Below are positions 36,597 to 49,900 of a stretch of DNA of 64,000 nucleotides, piece after piece. The notes beneath the pieces were generated by a model. That model had not been told where the DNA came from and searched no databases. It worked only from the letters and a program-made list of their open reading frames with translations. The DNA is from Calycina herbarum (lineage: Eukaryota > Ascomycota > Leotiomycetes > Helotiales > Pezizellaceae). The position numbers were made by a program, and so were the translations under genes. Each line of letters begins with the position of its first letter. Position 1 is the stretch's first letter. The stretch spans positions 310,001 to 374,000 of the forward strand of contig LLEY01000054.1 of the NCBI GenBank assembly GCA_001414485.1, written 5' to 3'.

Positions 36597-36600
36597 TCTT
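36564..36600. repeat. (ATT)n microsatellite, LINE 3' tail
   Basis: About eleven ATT units followed by TTCTTTT. Read on the minus strand it is an (AAT)n tail ending the LINE. Confidence 0.9.
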
Positions 36601-36743
36601 TTAACGTGCTGTGTGAGTCTGAGACTATAGTAGCACGGCTGAGGGTTTCCCTCCAGCAGATGAGTAAGACTGTACTAAATACATATGTGAGAAGGGGGTT
36701 GTGGTGAATACAGTTATTGGGTTGTTGGAAGCGAAGCTTCTGG

Positions 36744-38759
36744 TTATAACAAAAGAAATATAGTGTAGTGTGGTACGCCCCCGCGTTTCACGCCCTGTCC
36801 TCTATTCTTCCTCTTCCTCTTCCTCTTCCTCATTCTCTTCCCCTTCTCTTCCTCGTCTACTCGTTGTGTATGCCATATCCTGGTAGCGATTTTGGTGGTT
36901 CGAAGAAAGTCTAGTGTGGCCTCGACTCCTTTCGCAGTGTGAAGAAGGGTTTTCGTAGTAAACTCTCGAATATGGTGTTTGAGAAGTTTACGCTTTAGTG
37001 CTTTCCTGGCATCTCCAGTTTCTGGACAGCTAAGAAGTAGGTGAGTAGGAGTCTCTTGTCTTCCACATCGACATCGGTTGTTGTTGGTATGGCCTAGATT
37101 GTGTAGGTATGATTTGAAATAGCCATGGCTAAGCTTGAGCTGGTAAAAGGTACTCGCTGTCTCTCTTTTTGTTCCTTGAGAGACGAGAGGCTTTGATGAG
37201 ATTTTCCATGGGAATTCTCTTCGGTATGAGTGTTGATTAGTTGATGGTTCTGTATGATAGAGGTGTCTAGCAGCTCTAGCTAGCTTTTGGTGCTATTCTT
37301 TGTTTTGGATCTGCCTGATCTTGGCTCCGAGTATTGCAAAGCTAGTAAGTTGGGTGGATGGTTGGATTGTAGTTGCGGCTTTTGCAAGCTTGTCTGCTTT
37401 CTCGTTTCCTGGAATGTCGGTATGGCCTGGTACCCAGTGAAGTGTAATAATGGCTCCTTTGTTTACTATCTTCTTAGCTGCCTCAATGGCCCTGATTTGA
37501 CAGTCTTGCCCTGGGTGGTCTGATGTATTCTTCAGCCTCCACAGACCTGCTTGGTTGTCTGAGTAGATGTGAAAGTGAACTCCTGTCTTAGCGTGTTTAG
37601 CAGCATATTCGATGGCTAGTATAGCACCTTCGAGTTCCCCGTTGTAGACTAGCTTGTTCGGGCCGATGTTGACTTTCTTTTCGTAGTGGATTATGTTCAA
37701 ACGAGGGGAGATGACAGATAGGCCTACGCCTATTCCTTGGCTATTTTCTGTTGTTGTAGAAGAAGCGTCTGTATATATGAAGATGCTGTTGTCTGGGTTG
37801 TTTTGAAGTGAAAGAAGATGAAGCTTGGCTTCCTCTTCTTTCGAGAGTTTGCTAATTTGCACTTTGTAGAGGGTTTCTCTTTCCCATGGAGGGAAGTAGA
37901 AGTGATTGATTTGTTCAAGGTCTCTAATGTTATATAGGTTGTTAATAGACTGGTGGATTCGTTGAAGTTGAAGAATACCTGGCTTCTTCTTCCTTGGAGT
38001 TGCCTGAGTGTTGAGGATCTTGTGAGTGACATGGTTAACTGGGTGCGTTGGTGATAGTTTGAGAAGTCGAAAAGCATACATCCTTATAGAGGACGATAGA
38101 CGTATTTGAGGAGGGGGGAGGGCGCTTTCTACTTCCATTGGAAGTATAGGAGCAGTTTTGAAGACACCTAATATCTTCCTAATTGCAAGGTTTTGAAGTT
38201 TTTGGAGGAGAGTAGTAAATTGTGCTTGACCGCGCCACCAAATGATTGACCCGTAGTCTGCGATGCTTGTGACGCATGCTGTGTATAGCTGTCGGAGGGC
38301 GAAGGGTGTAAGCCCTTTGGAGTTGTTTGCAAGCCTTGACATCCTGAAAAAGGCACCTCTGGCTTTTGCGACTTTGGTAGCGACGTGATGTTTGAAGGAC
38401 AGTGATGGGTCAAAGTATATGCCTAACCATTTGATGCTTTGTTTTGGGTGTACAGTTTGATTGTTCGGGAGGTTTAGAGTGAATTCATTACTGTTATTCG
38501 CCTTGGTCCAGTGTATGAGTTCTGTTTTATCTAGGTCGAAGGCAATGCTGTTCTCGTTTGCTAGTCTGTAGAGCTTGGTAGCTTCTGCTTTTAGTCTTTT
38601 GATGTTGTTTTTCAGGTGTCGAGAGGCTGTTGTAAGAGAGATATCGTCGACATAGGAGATCCAGGTAACTGTGGTAGACTTGAAAAGGTCGCGAATGTAG
38701 ATGAGAAAAAGGATTAGGGGATGACCTGACTGCCTTTGGTGATGAAAGACACCTTGCAA
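36744..38759 (-). pseudogene. LINE ORF2 fragment: RT C-terminus, RNase H, CCHC-like end
   Basis: Minus-strand frame from 38,759 to a TAA at 36,744-36,746, interrupted only by one in-frame TAG at 37,293-37,295 (NKE-stop-HQKLA, most likely a former Trp). The RT catalytic block SYVDDISLTT lies at about 38,635-38,665. The upstream PQGSP-like block is damaged. A ribonuclease H domain follows with its acidic residues present: IYTDASSTTT, ELEGAILAIEYA, HIYSDNQAGL and HWVPGHTDIPGNEKADKLAK. Past the stop the frame continues to a Cys/His motif (CRCGRQETPTHLLLSCPE) at about 37,010-37,075 and a Lys/Arg-rich tail. N-terminal endonuclease and most of RT are missing. Confidence 0.88.
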
Positions 38760-38874
38760 GTTAGCGCCAAGCGGCTCCCAGCGTCAGGCTATAATATGAT
38801 GACAAAGGTCACACTAACTGCAACCATTCTAGCGCTGACTATATGTGACGCATGCAAAACCAAAGAGAGTTTGC

Positions 38875-38924
38875 GAAAAGGACACCGCAATCGAAGCCCA
38901 CTGTAGGAAAACACTAACAATTTA
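38875..38924 (+). pseudogene. Continuation of the plus-strand LINE ORF1
   Basis: After the imperfect target duplication the plus strand reads EKDTAIEAHCRKTLT, which would complete the zinc knuckle begun at 36,524. A one-base deletion puts it in another frame. The match ends at the start of AT-rich DNA. Confidence 0.5.
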
Positions 38925-39900
38925 ATATATTAAACATGAATTCTTGATTTATCGAACTTAATAGTCTTAAATTCTAATTATACTATAGAATATATAAATT
39001 ATATTCCTAGGATAGACGCCCTGCCTCGCCAGCCAGACTCTCTAGATTAGATTAGCGAACGCGATATCTCTAGCTAAGATATAGATAGAGAATACTTTAT
39101 TTTAATTAGATAGAAGCAGGAGAGCGACGATAAAACTCCTAGATAGAGTATATAGGAGAGAAAAGGATAGGTTTAGCAGTGCTAAGAAGATAGAAGTTTA
39201 AGAACACTGAAACAAATAGTTAGTATAAAGGAACTATAGCGGGAATCTACCTATACGATAATAGAATAAATCTACTACAAACTCAAAGCACGATTAATAA
39301 GCCTTAGCTATATATATAATACTTAACTTACTAGCTCCTAGAACCGGTAAGAGTCTCGGGATCGCCGCGTGTCCTAGGACTTGCTTCTAGGACCTTCTAT
39401 AGTCCTAGAAGCAAGTCTTCTAGGACTCTTATAGGTCCTAGGTGTTTATAAGGTCCTAGGAGTAAGCTAGGAAGAGGTTGAAATTACAGTAGATTCTAAA
39501 TATAGAGCTAGTATAAGAAATACTAGCTATACTATCCTATTTTAATTAATCTCTTCTATTATAACATATCTTACTCGTAGCGATTTCGCTGGTCTAGGAT
39601 ATAGCAACTGTTATATCAAATCAAGAGTATAAAGTAATCACGTCGAAACTCGGTAGATACTAGTATATAACGTCCTTTATAGCCTTGAATTAATCTAGGT
39701 GGGTCTTAAGCTTACTACGAGCAAAAGAAAGTCTACGAGGCTATATTAGTAGCTTATAAACTAGCTCCGCCTTAGAATAGCCTTCTATTCTTACGTAGTT
39801 ACTAGAACCCTGCCCGATTTAGTCTTACTCTAAAGAAAGTTACTTAGAATAAGTAAGTAACTCTATAAACGTATAACTAGCTATGAGTTTACTTAGGAAG
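38925..39900. other. RIPed AT-rich DNA downstream of the DUF3435 relic
   Basis: The change from normal GC to RIPed composition at about 38,925 is abrupt. No domain could be read. It contains a dense cluster of TCCTAG motifs (listed separately). It may be the 3' region of the DUF3435 gene or a separate repeat. Confidence 0.5.
39371..39475. repeat. Cluster of GTCCTAG/CTAGGAC motifs with a 16-bp hairpin
   Basis: Six or seven copies of TCCTAG or its complement in about 100 bp. Two copies form a perfect 16-bp inverted repeat, GACTTGCTTCTAGGAC at 39,378-39,393 and its complement at 39,402-39,417, with an 8-nt loop. Confidence 0.8.
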
Positions 39901-42350
39901 CACGTTATAAGAGTAGTATATTAACTCTAGAAAGAGTAGAGAAGGAGAGAAAAGACAGGCTAAATATAAGCTCTATAATTATACGCTCTTAGGTATATTA
40001 TTTAAGTACTAGGAAATAGTCTCGTAGATACTCTCTATATAATTCTAGAGATACTACTTATACTATAGCTCTATTCGATAGATCTTATACTAGAGCTAAT
40101 TCTCTTCTTTAATATAAGCTAGATACTTCTACTTAGAGTACTTTATTAAGTCTTCTAGACTTATAAACTTATAAGTACGCTTTTTAAATAGTAAGTTCTA
40201 CTCCTCTAAGTAAAGGAAGCAGGTAGTAGTTCTCTTCTTAGTAAGTTCTAATAATATAGTATTACTTAACACTTGCTTCTTAGCCTAGATAGCTACTAGC
40301 TAGAGGCTGATCTTCTTCGATAGTATTAGACTCGTCTATTACGTCGACGATCTTTTACGTAGTATAGTAGTAGTATCTCTCTTCTAGAAGTAGTAGTAGA
40401 TAGCGACTACATCGATAGCTATATTATAGTAGCGGAACTCTTCTTCGATAGTCGTATCTAGGAGCGTTATTACTATCTTAGCTAAGCGCTTCTAGAGTAG
40501 AGGTATCTTATTATTCTATTCTAAGATAGTTTTTATATTCTAGCTAAGCTTAAGCCTAGAAAGCTACTGTTTAATCTCGTTAATCAGGTGTTCTAGATCC
40601 TAGTGCTCTTAAACGTGCTTAAGAAGCGTAGCTCTTAGCTACTACCTAGTATTAAAGATCGCTTAGCTAATAATCTAGTACTCTAGCTACTATGTCGCTG
40701 TACTCTAGAAACGACGCTTCTACTTCTCCTGCTTTATAATAAGGTAGTAGACGACGAGACCCTAATTAATAGACAGGGATTCCTCGGGTATAAGTTCTTA
40801 TAGCCGGTTAAGATCGATCTAGCGAGTTATCTAACAGGCTACCTATATTAGATTATACTAAGGTTCGTAGCTAGAGATAATAGCTCGTATATTAGTAGTA
40901 ACTATCTACTATAGATAGTACTTAATAAAGGTATTAATCTTAGTATATTATATTATTATATTCTAGAGTATATCGCTTATATTACCTATTAGTCTACGGT
41001 TAGTATATTATACTACGAGTAAGAGAGCGAGGTTATAAAAAGAGAGGTAAATAATATATACTACTCTAGTTAAAAGCGTTGCTTATACTATATTAGAGAG
41101 AGTATAAACGTGTAATCTACGAGAATCTAGTAAGTACGCTAAGTTGCTTTATTTATTTTAAGAGAGTCGTATATAGTAGTAGCTAGTTAAGCGAGACCTC
41201 CTAGCTATATAACGTTCTAATAGACTTATAGAAGACAGAGATATTAGCTATCTCCGGCTTTAGATATAAGAGCAGCTACTTATAGCTAGGTAGGATATCT
41301 AGCTTACTAATCCTCTTAGCTAATATAAGACTTAGAGCTAAGAACGTATTATTAGTAAAGACGAGACCTAGGAGAGCGACGTATAGACTAAGGATTAGAG
41401 ACAGATTAAAGATAATCTTAGAGAGTATAAACGTATTCCTAGCTTCTATATAAGTTATATATCTCTGCTAGAATAAGTAGAGAAGAGAGAACGAGATAAG
41501 ACTTAAGATTAAACTTACACCTCTTTTATACTAAGATACTTCTTTATAAACTCGTATATAAACTCGATTAGAATCTAATAAAGCTCGCTACTAAGGTCCT
41601 AGAGTAAGTTTACTACGATATTACTATAATAGAGCTTTAAGAGCACTAAAGATCGGTTTATAAAGAATATAGCTAGCTAGTAAAAGAGGCTAGTTTAGAT
41701 CCGCTACTAGCTATATATATATCTCTACTTCGTTATAGTTAAGTTAGTCTATAGAACGTCTATAAGATTCTTAATATATATTATAATATTATTATACTTC
41801 TTTATTAAAAGATAGTACTTCTTCGCTAGCTTCTTAAGAACTTATAATAAATTTTTATTAGCTCTTATCTATAATAATTCAGTCTAGATTAAGCGTATAG
41901 ATAAGAAATACTACTTATCTAATATATATAATAGTTTATCTTCTCTTTAATCTTCTCTCTAGTCGCTCGTTCGTATATAAGCTAGAAGACTTTCTAATAT
42001 ATCTCGAGCGTACTAGCTAACTAGATACTTATAAGCCTTCTTCTACTCTTTCTCTAACGTTGATTTAATATCTATTCGAAGAAGACTTTAAGAGTATAGT
42101 AAGAGATAGCCTATATTACCTAGGTAGGATTCTTTTATATATACTTATAATACTTATAAAAAGTATTAGATCAGCGATTTAATAGTAGAAGACGGTAGAT
42201 AAGAAGAGAATAAGATACTTATCGATGGAAATTTCTCTTAATTATATCTAGTAGAAGAAGACTACTATCGCTATAGTTCTTATCTTTATCCTCGGATTCG
42301 TTGAAGTTATTCTCTTAGTCGAGGTAGTACTCTAGCGGATAGGCGCTCTA
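39900..42350 (-). pseudogene. DUF3435 / C2H2-finger gene, 3' portion, RIPed
   Basis: Reading the minus strand through RIP stops gives a protein of the fungal DUF3435 family, distantly related to tyrosine recombinases. In order: EYYLD followed by NNFNESEDKDKNYSDSSLLL (at about 42,340-42,250), a central region with YVALLGLVFTNNTFLALS (about 41,400), TLYSQEVSLNQLLLYTTLLK and RLYSLQYSISNAFN (41,210-41,060, part of the recombinase-like core), QITRQIDLNRLQEL (about 40,850-40,800), and a C-terminal stretch with degraded C2H2-like fingers (KKRTYKFISLEDLIKYSK, about 40,200-40,020). The 5' part is separated from it by Gypsy C and resumes at 56,321. DUF3435 proteins occur as dispersed copies in fungi, and some are recombinases ('captains') of Starship elements; this copy shows no proof of being one. 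Confidence 0.75.
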
Positions 42351-42805
42351 TGTTACGAATTATATTATACGTAGTACGTAGTCTAGACGGCGCTCTAATA
42401 GAATAAGATATAGAATTAAGAAATTAGAAAGATAATATAGAAGAAGATCTCTAATAAAGGAAATTAGAGAATCTTAGGATCTTACTATTAGAAGATTATT
42501 AGAAATTATATAATATATATTACTTATATTACTAGGCGATATAGACGATATATTAATAGTATCGACGAGCGATATAGGTAATATTATAAGAACGAAGGTT
42601 CTATATATACTAGTACGTCTACTATCTAGTTAAGAGCTTCGTACTTAACTTAGTTTACTTAGTTATTAATACCTTTTAACTTTAACTACTTTATATAAGT
42701 AACGAGTTTACCTCTAAGTAAATAACCTAGTATATCTATACTTCTTACTTATAATACTAACCTTTGAAACGATTACTTTTATTAGATAGTTTAAGTTTTA
42801 TTACA
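42351..42805 (+). repeat. Gypsy C 5' LTR
   Basis: 455 bp, heavily RIPed: almost no TG or CA remains. Same length as the 3' LTR. Confidence 0.93.
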
Positions 42806-42841
42806 CTTTAAGTACTCTACTTAGAAGTACTACTACTACGA

Positions 42842-45800
42842 TGCCGACTACCTCTAATACCTCTAGAGCCGCTCTAGCTCTAGCTCTAGCCTCGGTCTTA
42901 ACTCTAACCCCTGTAGTTATAACGCCTACTATACTAGTAGTACTAGTTACGACTCTCTAAGAAGAAGTTAAGCTACTATTACTAAAGGCGTTTAATAGCT
43001 CTCTAGAGAAACTTACTAAGTTTATAATAAAAGCTTTAATATACTTAAACTTCTACGTAGTATAGTTTAGTTATAAAACAGATTAAGTTTTATAGCTTAC
43101 TACCTGTCTTAAAGAGGTAGCTTATAACTAGATAGAACCTTACTTAGAGGATTTTTAGAAGAATAAAATACTAAATAGAAGAGTATTAATAGTAATAAGC
43201 GAAAGTATATAGAGACTATTCCTAACTATTACTAGGTTTAAGAGAGGAATTAATTAGATATTTACTAATATTAATCTAAAAAAGAAAGTAGTATAGACCT
43301 TATATACTCTTTGATAAAAGAGCTTAGCTACTAAATATACGTTAGTATTTCAGTAGTACTCTATATACCTTAGCTAGAATAATAAAGCCTTACGTAAGCA
43401 GTTTTATAAAGAGCTAAAAGATAGTATTAAAGATAAGTTAGCCTATAACGACTTTCTAAATACACTTAATAAGCTAACTAACGACGCGATTAAAATCGAT
43501 AACTGAAATTATAAACGAAGCCTAGAAAAGAGAAGAAGTTATAGATATCGAGGAAATAAGAGTAGAAAAAGAGACTGTAGAGACTATAGAAATCGACACT
43601 ACTTAGAAATCATAGTTCTAGCGAAAAGGAACTATAAAACTGAAATACTTATAAAAGAGGGAACTTTCCTAGAAAGAGCGAAACCGTCGACGTAAGTAAA
43701 ACTTATATTACTTATATAGCCTTTCTAGCTATTAAGTAAACGAGTATATTAAGAAGAGAGACTCTTAAGAGAAAAAACAGATTAATACTACTATCTAAGT
43801 AGAAGTAGTACTATTTAAAAGAGTTAAGCTTACTAAGGATAAGCTTAAAATACGTAGATATAGTATATAAACCGTAGATAATAAGAGTAACCTTATTCTT
43901 AAGGAATACTATAATACTTACTTAGATATAGAATATAAGTTACTACTCTAGACGGAATATAAATCGTTACCTTCGTCTAGTATATTAGAATTATTAGATT
44001 TATTATCTAGCTTAGATAAAGAAACATAGAATAAAGAACCTAAAATAGAAGAAAATTAGGCCTTTATTAGAACCTTTAAATAAGAAAACTATTAGATATA
44101 TATAAACGATCTAAAAAGTGACTTTTAGAGTTCTTATACTATATAAGAAGTAAAACCTATCTTATTAATAATATATACTATTATATAAGATATAACAAGC
44201 TATGTAATTATAGCTAGTAATATTACTAGCTAGAAAACTATAGAACTTAGGAAATCTAAATAATAACTATAGATCAAAGAATCTAGGACTCTTAAAATAG
44301 AAGATACTTAAATAGTCTAGGATCTTTAGATAGAAACCAGCGAGTAGTACTAGTAAAACCTAAGAGTTCTTAGTAGACGATAAAAACCCTATTATCTAAT
44401 AACTCTCTTATTAGACAGAGAGTTTATATTAGAACTAAGAGAATAGTATATAGTTATCAGATTAATAGATAATAATAGAATATTAGTCTAGAAATATAGT
44501 AAAAGAAGACTATTTAGTATACTCTTTTAGGAACGAAAAGAAGCTATAGACGGACTAGGATAGACCGAGACCTTTCTAGAAGAATTTTATAACCTAGTAG
44601 TAGGAGAATTATAGTCTACTATAATATTATACTAAATAATAGCTAAATAGGTATAATATTAACTAGTAGCTATATCTAACTAGATAATATAGAAAAGGTT
44701 TATAAGAACTTTACTAGAACTAGTAGAAACGGTAGAATACTAGTTAATATATAAGATAGTATCTATAGATTTAGAAAAAGTAATATTCTTTCTAAGCTCT
44801 AGTAAAGAGGATATAGAAAGACAAAGATTTAATATATAATTTATTAAACTAGAAATATATACTACTTTAGAAAATAGACAGTTAATAGTAACTATAAAAG
44901 TAAGAAGAAAAGAAATCTAAGTTATAATTAACTCTAGAATAACAGGTAACTTTATTTCTCTTATAACTCTAAAGAAGCTGAATATACTAATTAGAAGAGT
45001 AGAATCTTATCGTTAAAAAGTAGTTAATAGAATAGATATTATATACTAGAACGGAATTATTAATTAGTAAACTATTCTAATAAAAACTAATATCGAAGAA
45101 TACTACTTAGATATATAATTCGATATTATTAAAATAAGAAGTAAAGAAGTAATACTTAGTATACTATAGATTCGAGAATATAATCTAGATATTAATTAGA
45201 AAGCTAGAATAGTAACTTTTAGTTAATATAAATACGTAGGTTTATATTTATAACTATAAGACTAGAATAAGATAAGCGCTATCTCTTCTAACGTACTAGA
45301 ATACCTAGCTAGGGGTCCTCTATAGGTTAGTAAGAAGGCTAATAACGAAATACCTATATAGTATAGAGAATTCGTAGAGTTGTTTAAGAATCTAGAGGAT
45401 ATATATACTCTTTCTAAATATTAGCTATAGAATTATAAGATTAAGTTAAAAGAGAGTTATAACCTTAGAAAGTAGAAGCTTTAACTATATAACTAGAATA
45501 ACCTAGCCTTACTAGAAAGTTATATATAATAAGGAATTAAAAAGAGATATATTTAGAAATCCGAATCCTCTATCTTCTTAAATATACTTATTATTAAGAA
45601 AAAGAATAACCTAAACAGACGAGTATATATTAACTATAGAGAAGTAAACGACGTAACGATTAAGAACACTTATCTATTACTAATAGACTAATACTTATAA
45701 GATAAAATAGGCTAAGTAACGAAGTTTATAAAAATAGATTAATAAAACGTCTATAGCTTAATTAGAATTAAGTAAGAGTACGAATAGAAGACAGTATTTA

Positions 45801-46900
45801 TCTTACTTTCAGGACTCTACGAGTATATAGTAATGTCTTTTAGCTTAATTAACGTATCTACTACTTATTAGAGATAGAATAATAGTATCTTAGAGGATCT
45901 ATTAGAGGTAACTGTTATATATTACTTTAATAATATATTAATCTTCTCTAAGAGAGAAGAAGAATATAAGGAATATATTTAGAAAGTTTTATAGTAACTT
46001 ATAAAAGTGGATTCTTATCTAAAACTCTTAAAATATAAGTTTAGAGTATAATATATACTCTTTCTTAGATATATATTTAGTCTAGGAAAAATAGAGATAG
46101 ACCTAGTAAAGATTTAAGCCGTTCTTAAATAAGACTCTTCTAAAAACGTTAAAGATATATAATCCTTTCTTAGGTTTATAAATTTCTATTATTACTATAT
46201 CTAAGATTATACTAAAATTATAAAACTAATATTAATCTTAACTAGAAAAACTATAACTTTTAACTAGAATTAAGAAACGAAAAAGACGTTCTAAGACGTA
46301 AAAGAGCTATTCGTGTCTAAACCTATTCTATATAACTTCGACTATAATAAACTAAGTATAATAGAAACAGACGTCTTAGATATAGTAGTAGAAGCAGTGT
46401 ATCTACAACTAGGCAGAGATAGAAAGCTAGTATCTATAGTATACTTCTCGAAAACATTCAACGTAGCTTAATAGAACTATAGTATTTATAATAAGAAGTT
46501 AATAGCTATTATTCTAGCCTTCGAAGAATAGAGGATCTACTTCTAGAGTATAAAACACCTAGTAATAGTACTTACTAATTATTTAAACCTGAAAACGTTT
46601 ATAACTACTAAGGAGCTTATTACTAGACAACTAGTAAAGTAGTCTAAAACCTTAGCTAGATTTAAAATAATTATTCGATATATTAGTAGTATAAGCAACG
46701 TCCGAGCTAACGCTCTTAGCCGGAGACTAGGCTACAAAGATAATAAAAAGTATATTAATATAGTAATATTAAAGTATAACGAAAATAGTAACCTAGAACT
46801 AATAATCTATAAGATCGCTAATACTAGTACTATAGGTAAATAGATAGATAAGATTATATAGATATATAAAGGCTATTATTAATATATAAAAGGAAACCTA
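42842..46900 (+). pseudogene. Gypsy C gag, protease, RT and RNase H relic
   Basis: Begins with a retained ATG (MPTTSNTSRAALALA) at about 42,842. Gag capsid region at about 43,380-43,500 (FYKELKDSIKDKLAYNDFLN). Protease at about 44,925-44,980 (IINSRITGNFIS). RT at about 45,600-45,945, including RRVYINYREVNDVT and YYFNNILIFS, where both catalytic Asp codons are now Asn. RNase H at about 46,330-46,740 (YFSKTFNVA, IYNKKLIAIILAFEE, NVRANALSRRLGY). Numerous TAG/TAA at Gln/Trp positions. Continues after the Fot1/pogo insertion. Confidence 0.88.
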
Positions 46901-46902
46901 TA

Positions 46903-49900
46903 ACGTGTTTTATAAGCGAGCTAGCTATATAAGCGAGCTAGCTACTTTTCCGAATAACTTATTTTTAAATATAAATTACTTAATACTAGAATAAGCTATT
47001 ATATTATATAAGATACTATAAGATTATTTAGAGTCGTTACTATCTTTAGTATCTACTATTTCTACTTAATAAGTACGAGAATTATATCTAATTTTACTAT
47101 AACGTCTATAGTACCTCTCTATCTAAACCTTCTTTTTTATCTCTCTACTACTCTTCTAATCGCTATTTTCTATAGAAGTAATTAAACTAATTACCTTCTC
47201 TACTATTAATATCTCTTAACTCTGAATATATTTCCTTTTATAACTCTTATACTTAGTTACAGCCTTAGTTACCTTATAAAGATCTATAATTTCTTTCTAT
47301 ATTAATACTATATTATATACTATCCTAGCAGAGCCTTTTTCTAGCTGATTAAGAGACTTAATAATAGAACTAGGCGATAAGTCTTAGTGTCTTTGAATCT
47401 GGTCTCGAATAAGTGTTAATTAAGCCTCTATCTCGCGTACGTTACTTAGTATTCTAGACTTCTATAGAGTGTCTTCTAATATAACTAGAGTCGGTATATA
47501 AAGCTTTAAATTAAGCTTTGATAATATAACTTCTAGGTCGTATAAGACTAGTCTAACGCCTCGAAAACTCGCGTAGATATTATCCTTTATAAAAGCTTTA
47601 TAAAAAGCTACTTTAAAAGCTTAAAAGAAGGTTTCTTTAGTAATATAGTTAATATAATTATATACTAAGCTAGAGATCTTATTTCTATATACTCGCTTTA
47701 ATAGCGAAAACAGCTAATATTAAGCAGCTATAATAAATACGAAGAATATAGAGATAACGTGGTATACTAGGACCTCGTAATTATTAGAACCTCGTGAATT
47801 TTTTCCCTACTATACTACCTCTAACTTTAACACACGTTTTCTCAACAACTACCTAATAGAATCTCAAACCTAAGAAGCTCGAATTATCCTAGCTATTAAA
47901 GCTATTCGATTATCTAAACGAATAAACCGTAGTAAAGCTACGAGGCTATACAGAGTCTCTTATTCTACACTTACCGATAGAATAGCTGGTTAAACTACTC
48001 TTAGTAAACACCGGCTAGCAAATTATAAAATAACTATAATAGAAGAAGAGGTGATTATTCAAAATATACTTAATCTAGATATAAGAGGATTTGCGCCCTA
48101 GCTAGATAGTATAGAAGATATAGTAAATTATATACTCAAGTTATATAGAGGATAACGCGTCGGAAAGAACTAAGTATAACAATTTATATAACGACGTCTA
48201 GAACTAAAGACACGTTTTAATCGCGTTTACGATTTCTAAAGAGTCTTATACGAAGATCCTAAGCTAATTAGCGCGTGGTTTCGACTAGTAGAGAATATAT
48301 AGGCGAAATATAAGATCTAAGACTACGATTTCTATAACTTTGATAAGACTAGTTTTATAATAGGTGTTATCTACGCTAGAATAGTTATTATATACGCTGA
48401 TCAACGTGGTAGAGGTAAGGCTGTCTAGCTAGGCAATCGGGAATAGGCTATAGCAATTGTCTATATTAATAGAGAGGGTTTAAGTATCCCTCTATTCTTA
48501 GTAGTTTAAGGGAAAAATCACCTTACTAGTTAGTATACTAAGGGCGGTCTTCCTAACAACTAGGTTATTAAACCAACTAGTAATAGATAGACTAATAATA
48601 AGACAGGCTTAGAATAGCTAGAACACTTCGATAAGCATACTCGTGGTTATATAAAAGAGCTATATCGAATATTAGTTCTAGATAGGTATAAGAGTTATAA
48701 ATCGGCAGTATTCTAAGAGTATTATAAGTTATATAACATTATTACTCTTTATCTACCTCCTTATTCGTCTTATCTAACCTAGCTACTCGACGTTAGATGT
48801 TTTAGTATTCTTAAACGCATATATAGACGTTAAATCGAGACCTTTATTAAGGCTTATATAAACTATATTACTAAGGTCGAGTTCTTTCTTACGTTTTACA
48901 CAGCCTATAACTAGTTAATAACAACCTAAAACGCTAAAGCTAGGTTCTATAGAGCTGGTCTAGTGCCTCTAGAACCCTAGACTATGATCTTAAAGCTTGA
49001 TATTAAGTTATAGACTCCTATACCTACCGGACCCCCCTCTGCCGACGCTACCCCTTAGGTCTCCTAGACTCCTCGTAACCCTTCTAAAGCTCTTTCGTAA
49101 TCAACTCTTATTAAGGATCGTATTACTCGTTACTAAGGAAGCTCGCTAACACCTATTTTCTAGACAATCGCTTCGTTAGTAAAAGGTACAAAGCGATTAG
49201 CCTATAAGGTAACCCTCTTATTAGCTAAGGTCCGTACACTTCGAACAGCAAATAAAGCCCTTAGCAAACGCCGAAGGGCTAAAAATACCCGTGTCTAAGA
49301 AGGAGGTATACTTACTATAGAGGATACATAGGACGGATTAGCCTAGAAGAATACGAAGGAGCAGGTTCGACGTAATAAGCGCTCTAGAGAGAGTAGAGAA
49401 GATGAAGGACAAACGACTCGGCGACGTTATAGCACTTATAGAAAAACTAGTTATAATACGTAGACGTGTTAAGAAGTTATAGATATATCTAGTTTATCAG
49501 ATTCCGAGTAGTTTTAATTAATTTAATATATTATAGTAGTTTTATTATATTTTAAAGTAGTAGAGTAGGAAAAAATTCACGAGGTTCTAATAATCACGAG
49601 GTCCTGGTATACTACGTTATATAAAGAGTAATAATATTAAAGTCTTTATAAAGTCACTAGAATTCGAGTAAGTTATAGCTTTCGTAACTATTAATAATTA
49701 GTAGTCTATATTCTCTAATACTTCGTACTTTTATATACTTATTAAAATACTCTAATTATATAACTCTAAGCTTATTATTTATCTAGCTATTAGTACTAAT
49801 ATTAATAACCCAGTTACGTAGTATATCTATATTCTTATACTAAGAAGATATAAGCACCTTATCTACAAAGATAATAAACAGCGGGATTACCTAACCTGTT

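Larger units (their letters stand above)
36564..38874 (-). mobile_element. 5'-truncated Tad1-like LINE inserted in another LINE
   Basis: About 2.3 kb on the minus strand. The 3' end is an (AAT)n tail (ATT repeats on plus, 36,564-36,600), as several fungal LINEs end in a simple repeat. Imperfect 17-bp duplications flank it: GAAAATGGACACCCCAT at 36,547-36,563 and GAAAAGGACACCGCAAT at 38,875-38,891. Only the end of the RT domain onward is present, a common outcome of target-primed reverse transcription. Confidence 0.78.

Noticed and set aside
39900..42350. Calling the DUF3435 relic a Starship captain
   Set aside because: No element boundary, cargo or direct repeat was seen, and C-terminal C2H2-like fingers point to a broader DUF3435 group; family membership alone is not enough.
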